DNA from: Pseudomonadota bacterium
Lineage (GTDB): Bacteria; Pseudomonadota; Alphaproteobacteria; Acetobacterales; Acetobacteraceae
Assembly: GCA_021845555.1 (NCBI GenBank)
Contig: JAJZVS010000076.1
Coordinates: 1-11,898, forward strand
Reading direction: 5' to 3'
Length of the DNA stretch: 11,898 nt
The translations under genes were made by a program, and so were the position numbers. Below the pieces are notes generated by a model that did no database searches, was not told the DNA's origin, and saw only the letters and a list, made by a program, of their open reading frames with translations. How positions within the stretch are numbered: position 1 is the first letter of the stretch; each line of letters opens with the position of its first letter. Positions 1 to 5,673 of the stretch are shown one piece after another.

Positions 1-70
1 CGAACCCGCGGGTGCCGATCCGCCGCCCCGGTAATCCGGTAGCCATGACGAAGGGAAGGGAACCAAGAGA
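1..70. other. Short leader upstream of the dioxygenase gene; possible tail of an unseen gene
   Basis: No gene can be assigned to these 70 bases. Two plus-strand frames close here, with TAA at 32-34 and TAG at 40-42, so either could be the last codons of a gene lying mostly outside the window. The visible residues are too few to identify anything. A purine-rich stretch (about 51-60, GAAGGGAAGG) lies roughly ten bases before the ATG at 71 and probably serves as a ribosome binding site. No promoter boxes are convincing. Confidence 0.4.
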
Positions 71-898
71 ATGGCCTACGAATCCATCACCGTGCGCAAG
101 CTCAGCCCGGTCATCGGCGCCGAAATCGGCGGCGTCGACCTGTCGCGCCCGCTCGACCGGTGGGTCTTCGAGGAGGTCCACCAGGCGCTGATGGAGAACC
201 TGGTCGTCTTCTTCCGCGACCAGAACCTCAGTCACGAGCAGCACAAGGCGCTCGGCCGGCAGTTCGGTGAGCTGCACATCCATCCCGCCTCGCCGCCGCC
301 GCCCGGGCATCCAGAGATCCTGATCATCCACGCCGATGCGAACTCCAAGCGCGTCTCCGGGGAGATGTGGCATTCCGACGTCTCCTGCGACGCCGAACCT
401 CCCATGGGCAGCCTGCTGCATCTGCACACCGTGCCGGAGGTGGGCGGCGACACGATGTTCGCCAACATGTATCGCGCGTTCGAGACATTGTCGGCACCGC
501 TGCAAGCGATGCTGTGCCAGCTGACCGCGATCCACGACGGTGAGACCGCCTATCGCGAACGCTACGGACGCGGCGACGCGAGCCGGGTATTCCCGCGCGC
601 CGAACATCCGGTGGTGCGCACGCATCCGGTGACCGGACGGCAGGCGCTGTTCGTCAACTGCCATTTCACCAGCCGCATCGTCCAGCTTCGCAAGGAGGAG
701 AGCGACGCGCTGCTTGCGTATCTGTTCCGCCATATCGAGACGCCCGAATTCTCCTGCCGCTTCCAGTGGCGCGCGCAGTCGCTGGCGTTCTGGGACAACC
801 GCGCCGCACAGCACCAAGCCCTGTGGGACTACTTCCCGCAGACACGGCATGGCTATCGGGTGACAATCAAGGGCGACCGGCCGTTCTACCGGGCGTAA
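71..898 (+). CDS. TauD/TfdA-family Fe(II)/2-oxoglutarate-dependent dioxygenase
   Basis: This cytoplasmic enzyme should couple oxidative decarboxylation of 2-oxoglutarate to hydroxylation of an organic substrate. In TauD the substrate is taurine, which then releases sulfite. The 275-aa length is close to TauD (about 283 aa) and the similarity is collinear end to end, including FGELHIHP, the PVVRTHPVTGRQALFVN block and the terminal GDRPFYRA. The iron-binding triad is visible as H101 and D103 (WHSD) and H248 (DNRAAQH). R259 matches the Arg that binds the 2-oxoglutarate carboxylate, and R263 matches the TauD Arg that holds the sulfonate. From memory of the TauD structure, the His of HIHP and the Phe of NxxFT are kept. 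The pocket Tyr just after HIHP is Ser here, and the Asn four residues before the first iron His is Gly, so taurine is not assured. An MFS carrier gene follows after 40 bases, suggesting uptake of the same substrate. Family confidence is high; substrate is unknown. Confidence 0.93.
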   Translation: MAYESITVRKLSPVIGAEIGGVDLSRPLDRWVFEEVHQALMENLVVFFRDQNLSHEQHKALGRQFGELHIHPASPPPPGHPEILIIHADANSKRVSGEMWHSDVSCDAEPPMGSLLHLHTVPEVGGDTMFANMYRAFETLSAPLQAMLCQLTAIHDGETAYRERYGRGDASRVFPRAEHPVVRTHPVTGRQALFVNCHFTSRIVQLRKEESDALLAYLFRHIETPEFSCRFQWRAQSLAFWDNRAAQHQALWDYFPQTRHGYRVTIKGDRPFYRA

Positions 899-924
899 GT
901 CCCGTTCGGCCGCGTCGCCCGCAC

Positions 925-933
925 AAGGGGAGG
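925..933 (+). promoter_or_regulatory. Ribosome binding site of the MFS gene
   Basis: The sequence AAGGGGAGG lies five bases before the ATG at 939. It is a strong Shine-Dalgarno match and fixes this start, which also gives a normal cytoplasmic N-terminus before the first membrane helix. Confidence 0.7.
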
Positions 934-938
934 AAAAC

Positions 939-2374
939 ATGTCAGAAATAAACGCCGGCTTCGCACCGGCAGAAACGGACGTCGCCGCGTCGGGCGACGA
1001 TCTGCTGGGGCGCACACTCGATCGCATCCCGTTCAGCGTCTATCACCTGCTGCTGGTGGTGATCCTGGGCCTGGTCGGCTTCGTCGAGGGCTACGACACC
1101 GCGATCACCGGCGCATTGCTGGTGCTGGCTCGCGGGCCGTTGCATCTCACCGCGGCTGACACGCCCTGGCTGGTGGTGGTGCCCACGGCGGCGGTGGTGG
1201 CTTCGGTATTCGTCGGCTCGCTGCTGAACGATCGCTTCAGCCGCAAGAACCTGATGCAGTTCGGCATCGTGGTCACGACCCTGTTCACGCTGCTGATCCC
1301 GCTGGCCGAGACCGCCGATCAGCTGATCGCGTTGCGGATCCTCGGCAGCATCGGCGTGGGCTTCGCCATCCCGGCGGCCTATCCGATCGGCGCCGAGTTG
1401 TTGCCGGCGCAGCATCGACGGACCTTCGCCACCATCTACGAACTGGTGCTGGCCACCGCCTTCGTGCTGCTGCCGTTCCTCGGCTTCCTGCTGGCACACA
1501 ATCCCGACGGGTTTCGGCTGATCGCCCTGCCCGGCGGCCTCGCGCTGTTTGTCGTCCCGGTGCTGGTGCATTTCATCGTGCCGCAGTCACCCGCTGGCAG
1601 CTCAGCCGGGGACGCGCCGGGGCCGCGGCGGCCACGGTCAACTGGATGATCGCTCGGGCGGGAGGCGCGATCGCCGCGCTCGATCCGGCGGTGCTGACGC
1701 GCGGGCCAGCGCGGGCCAGCGCGGCGCTGCCGCCCTATGCGGCGCTGTTTCGTGCCGGCCAGCTGCGGTTCACCATCGTCGGTGTCCTGTGCGGCGTGAG
1801 TTCCACGGTCGCCTACTACATCTTCGCCTTCCTGCTGCCGCGCGCGCTGGAGGCGCAGGGGGCGGCGGTCAGCCTCAGCTTCGGCCTGAGTTCGTTGCTG
1901 TTCCTCGCCACCCTGCCGGGCAAGATCCTGGTGGGTTTCCTGATGGAGGCGATCGGCCGGCGCTGGACGATCCTGTTCGCGCTGCTCGGCGCCGTTCCGG
2001 GCCTGCTGCTGATGGCGATCGCGCATCTGACCGGGAACCTGGCGGCGATCGTGTTCAGCATCGGCGCGCTGATCACCGGCATGACAGTACTGTCCAGCTT
2101 CCCGGCAACACGGATGTATCTGTCCGAGCAATTCCCGACGGCGCTGCGCGGCCGTGGCCATTTCCTGGGCGAGACGGTGGCCCGCCTGCTCGGCGGCGTC
2201 GTGGCGCCGTTCCTGCTGGCTCCCTATATCGGCTCGCCGGTGATCTTTTTCGGCTCGGTGCTGATCGTTGTGGCGATCGGCGCGCTGCCCCCGCTGCTGT
2301 ATGGCAAGGAGACGGTCGGGCAACTGGAGGTGGTGGCCCGCACCGGGGCTCCGGCCGGGGCCCCGAGCGCCTGA
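939..2374 (+). pseudogene. MFS metabolite/sugar-porter-like transporter, split by a one-base frameshift
   Basis: This is a major facilitator carrier of the sugar-porter/aromatic-acid type, predicted to import a small organic compound with protons. The first half (939 to about 1591) encodes TM1 with GFVEGYDTAITGAL, the loop 2-3 signature with NDRFSRK, and RILGSIGVGFAIPAAYPIGAE. The frame then runs into a short nonsense tail ending at 1649. The second half continues in another frame from 1592 to the TGA at 2372-2374, with RWQLSRGRAG, GKILVGFLMEAIGRRW and PTALRGRGHFLGETVARLLGG. If one C is restored in the CCC at 1590-1592, the text reads PQSPRWQLSRGR, the usual central motif after TM6, and the protein becomes about 478 aa with twelve helices, a normal length. 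It therefore looks like a recently broken gene or a sequencing error; the rest of both halves is undamaged. It probably shares a transcript with the dioxygenase gene. Substrate unknown. Confidence 0.85.
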
Positions 2375-2458
2375 CCGTGCCCGACACGAAAGCACTCGCC
2401 GGGCCGCGGCTGCGGCGGTAGTCTTCCTCCCCTCCCCGCCTGCCCGCGCCGGTATTGC

Positions 2459-2506
2459 GGCCGTGCGGGCGGGGGGACCGCGCGCCCGATGCCCCCGCAC
2501 GCGGCC
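2459..2506 (+). repeat. GC-rich imperfect inverted repeat (possible hairpin)
   Basis: GGCC at 2459-2462 followed by GTGCGGG at 2463-2469 can pair with CCCGCAC at 2494-2500 and GGCC at 2503-2506. This makes an 11-bp stem with a two-base bulge (GC at 2501-2502) and a 24-base loop. No T-run follows, so it is not a classical intrinsic terminator. It ends eight bases before the ribosome binding site of the TDT gene, so it could end the upstream transcript or act as a leader structure. In DNA of this GC content some chance pairing is expected. Confidence 0.4.
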
Positions 2507-2513
2507 ATCGACC

Positions 2514-2519
2514 GGGAGG
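2514..2519 (+). promoter_or_regulatory. Ribosome binding site that sets the TDT start at GTG 2530
   Basis: GGGAGG sits ten bases before the GTG at 2530. The alternative in-frame ATG at 2455 would add 25 residues rich in Arg, Gly, Ala and Pro that look like translated intergenic DNA, and it would run through the inverted repeat. The GTG start places the first helix (PPAYFALVMATGIVSIA) right at the N-terminus, as in the family. Confidence 0.65.
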
Positions 2520-2529
2520 CGCGCGTGCC

Positions 2530-3549
2530 GTGAAACATCTTCCGCCGGCCTATTTCGCGCTGGTGATGGCGACCGGAATCGTCTCGATCGCGGCGCATGA
2601 TTTCCAACTTTCTGCTCTCGCGGTCGGTCTCTTCGCCTTCAATCTCGTCGCCTACGCGGTGCTGACGGGACTGACCGTGCTGCGTGCGGTCCGCTACCCG
2701 CGCCTGTTCTTCGCCGACATGACCGACCACCGGCTTGGCCCCGGCTTCTTCACCGCGGTCGCCGGGTCCTGCATCCTCGGCACCCAAATCCTCCTGATGA
2801 CGCACAGCCTGGCAGCGGCGACCTTCTTCCTGGCGCTCGGCGTCACACTGTGGATCGGCCTGACCTACACGATCTTCACCGCCTTCACGGTCAAGCGCCA
2901 CAAGCCGCCGCTGGAGGAGGGGATCACCGGGGCCTGGCTGATCGCGGTGGTCGCTACTCAATCGGTCGCCGTACTGGCGGCGCTGATCGCACGCGACTGG
3001 CCGCAGCCGGATCGGCTGGAGCTCAATTTCTTCGCGCTGTCGATGTGGCTGTGGGGCGGGATGTTCTATATCTGGATCATCTCGCTGATCTTCTATCGCT
3101 ACAGTTTCTTCGCTTTCTCGCCGAGCGACCTGACGCCACCTTACTGGATCAACATGGGGGCGATGGCGATCTCCACCCTTGCCGGCGCGCGGCTGGTGCA
3201 GAACACGCCGGATGCGCCGTTTCTGGCATCGCTCCTGCCGTTCCTCAAAGGGTTCACGGTGTTCTACTGGGCTACCGGGACGTGGTGGATTCCGATGCTG
3301 CTGGTGCTCGGCGTCTGGCGGCACGTCATCCAGCGGTTCCCGCTGCGCTACGATCCGCTGTACTGGGGCGCGGTGTTCCCGTTGGGAATGTACACCGTCG
3401 CCACGCGGGAGATGGCGGCGGCGCTCGACCTGCCGTTTTTGGATCCGCTGCCGCCCGTGGTGTTCGCCTGCGCGCTGGCCGCCTGGACCCTGGCGTTCAT
3501 CGGTCTGGTCTGGGAACTGCGAAAGACCTTGAGCGCGCGCCGGCACTGA
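2530..3549 (+). CDS. TDT-family transporter/anion channel (TehA/SLAC1/Mae1-like)
   Basis: This inner-membrane protein is of the tellurite-resistance/dicarboxylate transporter family, whose members include TehA, yeast malate permease Mae1 and plant SLAC1 anion channels. Started at GTG 2530 it is 339 aa, a usual length, and is almost entirely hydrophobic, consistent with the ten helices of the fold. Family traits visible are the N-terminal PPAYFALVMATGIVSIA, a short charged loop with FFADMTDHRLGPGFFTAVAG, and near the C-terminus YWGAVFPLGMYT, in which F283-P284-L285-G286 corresponds to the FPLG segment lining the pore in TehA-like proteins. It carries none of the soluble extensions of plant SLAC1. 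It is separated from the MFS gene by 155 bases and converges on the nitrate reductase operon with only 26 bases between. The substrate may be an organic acid, an inorganic anion such as nitrate or nitrite, or something else. The name tellurite resistance should not be taken literally. Confidence 0.88.
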   Translation: MKHLPPAYFALVMATGIVSIAAHDFQLSALAVGLFAFNLVAYAVLTGLTVLRAVRYPRLFFADMTDHRLGPGFFTAVAGSCILGTQILLMTHSLAAATFFLALGVTLWIGLTYTIFTAFTVKRHKPPLEEGITGAWLIAVVATQSVAVLAALIARDWPQPDRLELNFFALSMWLWGGMFYIWIISLIFYRYSFFAFSPSDLTPPYWINMGAMAISTLAGARLVQNTPDAPFLASLLPFLKGFTVFYWATGTWWIPMLLVLGVWRHVIQRFPLRYDPLYWGAVFPLGMYTVATREMAAALDLPFLDPLPPVVFACALAAWTLAFIGLVWELRKTLSARRH

Positions 3550-3562
3550 GGCAGGCGTGCCG
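3541..3562. terminator. Possible small hairpin in the convergent gap
   Basis: CGGCAC (3541-3546) and GTGCCG (3557-3562) form a perfect six-base stem with a ten-base loop. The hairpin spans the TDT stop codon, between two convergent genes. It could act as a bidirectional transcription end, but it lacks a T-run on either side and is short for DNA of this GC content, so the call is weak. Confidence 0.25.
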
Positions 3563-3575
3563 CGGGACCGCCGCG

Positions 3576-4331
3576 CTACAGCGCCACCCCCTCGATCCGC
3601 GCCCGCCCCGCGAGCGTGCGCAGATATCCGGCGGTCGCACGCTGCCAGGCGCGCGCCATCAGGTCCTGCCGCACCATCGCCGCCGCCGCCTCATACGGCA
3701 GTGGCGTCCCGTCCGCCCGCCGGTCCAGCCGCAACACGTGATACCCATAGCGCGTGGCGATCGCCACCGGGCAGATCTGGCCCGGCTCCAGCGCCATCAC
3801 GAAAGTTTCGATCTCCGCCACCAGATCGCCGCGCCGCTGCTGGCCCAGCAACCCCCCTTGCGCGCCGGACGGACAGGCCGAGCGCGCGCGCGCCAGCGCG
3901 GCGAACCGGTCCGGATGCGCGGCCAGGATAGCCAGGGTTTCGGTGGCGGCCTGCTTCGCCTGCGCACGGGCGGCGGCGTCCTCGGGCGCGGCGGCGAACA
4001 GGATATGCGCGGCCTCGTAGACCACCGGGCTGTGCCAGAGGTTCCGATGCGCTTGCCAGTGGGCGCGGCAGGCCGCCTCATCGGGCTCGGGCACGACGAC
4101 GTGGTCGGCCAGCAGGGCGCGGATGGTGGCTTCGTCCGGTCCCTCGTCCGGTTCCGCCGGGTCGGGTTCGACACCCGCACGCTCGGCTTCGGTCAGCAGC
4201 AGCCGGCGGATCACCAGCGCGCGGGCAGCCTCGGTCCAGGCGTCCTCCATCCGGGCTGCCGGATGCAGCTGCATCTCCGCAGCGATCGCATGTTCGTCGA
4301 TCGCCACGCCATCCACCGCGACCGGGTTCAC
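3576..4331 (-). CDS. Parvulin-type peptidyl-prolyl cis-trans isomerase (PpiC/NifM-like) of the nar operon
   Basis: This predicted 251-aa isomerase turns X-Pro peptide bonds and probably helps fold or mature a nitrate reductase subunit. An N-terminal helical part (about 1-100) precedes a rotamase domain (about 103-206). Recognisable domain points are H109 in YEAAHILF, the SACPSGAQGGLLG turn (151-163), and RYGYHVLRLD with H198. There is no signal peptide or lipobox, unlike periplasmic PrsA/SurA-type parvulins, so it should act in the cytoplasm, where NarGH is assembled. The start is the GTG at 4331, which shares four bases (GTGA) with the narI stop. GGGAG at 4339-4343 stands seven bases upstream. 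A PpiC-type gene directly after narI is known from Pseudomonas aeruginosa nar operons, which supports a link to nitrate respiration. Its exact client has not, to my knowledge, been settled. Confidence 0.88.
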   Translation of the reverse strand: MNPVAVDGVAIDEHAIAAEMQLHPAARMEDAWTEAARALVIRRLLLTEAERAGVEPDPAEPDEGPDEATIRALLADHVVVPEPDEAACRAHWQAHRNLWHSPVVYEAAHILFAAAPEDAAARAQAKQAATETLAILAAHPDRFAALARARSACPSGAQGGLLGQQRRGDLVAEIETFVMALEPGQICPVAIATRYGYHVLRLDRRADGTPLPYEAAAAMVRQDLMARAWQRATAGYLRTLAGRARIEGVAL

Positions 4332-5020
4332 GGCCGTTCTCCCGCAGCGCCGCCGCGCCGGCGCACGATCTGGTAGCGCCGCCCGACATAGGTGACCGGG
4401 GCGGACCAGATGTGCACCAGGCGGGAGAACGGAAACACCAGAAGGATCGTCAGCCCGAGCAGGATATGCAGCTTGTAGATCAGGCTGGCATGCGCCATCG
4501 CCGCCGCCGCGCCGGGACGGAAGGTCACGATCCGCTGCGCCCAGTCGGCCAGCACCAGCATCTCCGACCCGTCCAGGTGCTGCGCGGATACCAGGATCGA
4601 ACCAAGCCCCATCGACAGCTGCACCCACAGCATCAGCAGGATGGCGATGTCCATCACCGAGGAGGTGGCGCGGATGCGCGGATCGGACAGCCGCCGGTAG
4701 ATCAGCAGCGACAGGCCGAAGAAGCACAGCACGCCGGCCGCGCCGCCGAAGCCCATGGCCGCCAGCTGCTTCTCCCGCACGGTGATGCCGATGCCGGTAT
4801 AGACCGCGTGCGGCGTCAGCAGACCGACGAAATGCCCGGCGAGAATCGCCAGGATGCCGATATGGAAGCAATTGCTGCCGATCACCAGCATCCGCCCGCG
4901 CAGCAGCTGGGAGGAGCCGGAGCGCCACGTGTATTGCCCGTACTCGAACCGCACCAGGCTGCCGAGCAGGAACACGGTGATCGCGATATACGGATAGACG
5001 CCGAACAGGGTCTCGTTCAT
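4328..5020 (-). CDS. narI: Respiratory nitrate reductase, gamma subunit (cytochrome b)
   Basis: NarI anchors the reductase in the cytoplasmic membrane, oxidises quinol near the periplasmic side and passes electrons through two b hemes to NarH. The 230-aa protein aligns well with E. coli NarI, with an N-terminal YPYIAITVFLLGSLVRFEYGQ, HIGILAILAGHFVGLLTPH and FPFSRLVHIWSAPVTY. The four heme ligands are all present: H53 and H203 match E. coli H56 and H205 (proximal heme), and H63 and H185 match H66 and H187 (distal heme), with the same 18-residue spacing between the last two. Five hydrophobic helices are visible. The ATG at 5020 overlaps the narJ stop (ATGA), and GGGAG lies nine bases upstream (5030-5034). 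Its stop overlaps the isomerase start. It appears complete and functional. Confidence 0.96.
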   Translation of the reverse strand: MNETLFGVYPYIAITVFLLGSLVRFEYGQYTWRSGSSQLLRGRMLVIGSNCFHIGILAILAGHFVGLLTPHAVYTGIGITVREKQLAAMGFGGAAGVLCFFGLSLLIYRRLSDPRIRATSSVMDIAILLMLWVQLSMGLGSILVSAQHLDGSEMLVLADWAQRIVTFRPGAAAAMAHASLIYKLHILLGLTILLVFPFSRLVHIWSAPVTYVGRRYQIVRRRGGAAGERP

Positions 5021-5673
5021 GGGGCGGCACTCCCGCAGGCTTCGGGGGATGGGGAGGCGACGAAGCGCACGGCTTCCTCCTCCCAGGCGGCATCGAGCGC
5101 GGCCAGGCTGTCGGCTTCCGGCTTCAACCGATCGCGCAGCGTGGTGACCGCGTTGGCGTCCGCAGCGCGGGCGGCCAGCGCGACGACCGCGCGCATCGGC
5201 GCGGCGTAGTCGCTGCCCCGCGCCTCCAGCTTCTCGGCCAGCGCGGCGACCACCGGCGCGGCCTCCGCGAGCAGGGACCGCGCCGCTTCCTCGGGCAACA
5301 GCGAAAGGAACTCCAGATAGAGCGGCAGGTAGTCGGGCAGTTCGTGCGCGGCGATCTCCAGCCCGTGCAGCCGGTAGAGCGCGGCGAGGCGGACCATCGC
5401 CTGTCCGCGTTCGCGCGATTCGCCGTGCACGTGTTCGAACAGATGCAGCGAGAGCGAGCGGTTGCGGTCGAACAACCCGACATAGGCTTCCTGCGCATCC
5501 AGCAGGGAGGCGTGGCCGAGGCGGGTGATGAAGCGCGTCAGCGCGCGGCGTTCGTCGCAGGGCACCAGCCCCTCGGCGTCCAGCAGCGGCGGCAGCGTGT
5601 CGAGACCATCCAGCAGGTCGCGGGTGGGGTAGGCAAGCAGCGCGGAGAGGATCCGGAACGTGTGCATGGTCAC
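5017..5673 (-). CDS. narJ: Nitrate reductase assembly chaperone (delta subunit)
   Basis: NarJ is a cytoplasmic TorD-like chaperone. It binds the N-terminus of NarG, holds apo-NarGH until molybdenum cofactor is inserted, and is not part of the final enzyme. The 218-aa protein is helical and matches the family in LSALLAYPT near the N-terminus, YVGLFDRNRSLSLHLFEHVHGESRERGQAM in the centre, and HELPDYLPLYLEFLSLLP after it. The C-terminal third is Ala/Glu-rich and less conserved, as usual. The GTG at 5673 overlaps the narH stop (GTGA) and has AAGGAG (5679-5684) five bases upstream; the ATG two codons later (5667) is an alternative start. Its stop overlaps the narI ATG. Both overlaps imply coupled translation with the subunits it matures. 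Confidence 0.94.
   Translation of the reverse strand: MTMHTFRILSALLAYPTRDLLDGLDTLPPLLDAEGLVPCDERRALTRFITRLGHASLLDAQEAYVGLFDRNRSLSLHLFEHVHGESRERGQAMVRLAALYRLHGLEIAAHELPDYLPLYLEFLSLLPEEAARSLLAEAAPVVAALAEKLEARGSDYAAPMRAVVALAARAADANAVTTLRDRLKPEADSLAALDAAWEEEAVRFVASPSPEACGSAAP

Larger units (their letters stand above)
2375..2529. other. 155-base gap between the MFS and TDT genes
   Basis: No credible gene lies here; frames that remain open are GC-driven. It holds a GC-rich inverted repeat (2459-2506) and the ribosome binding site of the next gene. I see no FNR-like TTGAT-N4-ATCAA site and no convincing -35/-10 pair. Confidence 0.5.

Noticed and set aside
942..1571. Gln/His/Arg-rich minus-strand frame opposite the MFS N-terminal half
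   Set aside because: The bias towards Gln, His and Arg is what antisense of a Leu/Val-rich membrane gene yields; there is no ribosome binding site or motif.
1701..1720. Tandem direct repeat of a 10-base unit (GCGGGCCAGC twice), a length that would shift the frame, inside the broken MFS gene
   Set aside because: The frame both before and after the repeat (from 1592 onward) gives sensible transporter sequence, so the repeat is not the cause of the frameshift, which lies near 1590.
1436..2500. Long minus-strand open frame of 354 codons opposite the MFS gene
   Set aside because: Composition is Arg/Ala/Gly/Gln-rich with no hydrophobic core or motif. It is the antisense shadow of a GC-rich membrane protein gene.
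2224..3546. Minus-strand open frame of 440 codons opposite the TDT gene
   Set aside because: Charged, low-complexity shadow peptide; the opposite strand encodes a clear TDT protein with a ribosome binding site.
2850..4376. Plus-strand open frame of 508 codons crossing the convergent gap
   Set aside because: It overlaps the TDT gene in another frame and then runs antisense to the isomerase; no recognisable domain.
4332..5093. Extended upstream part of the isomerase reading frame, suggesting a larger protein of 505 codons
   Set aside because: That part overlaps all of narI in a wrong frame and reads as Arg/Ala-rich noise. The GTG at 4331 with its ribosome binding site is the natural start.
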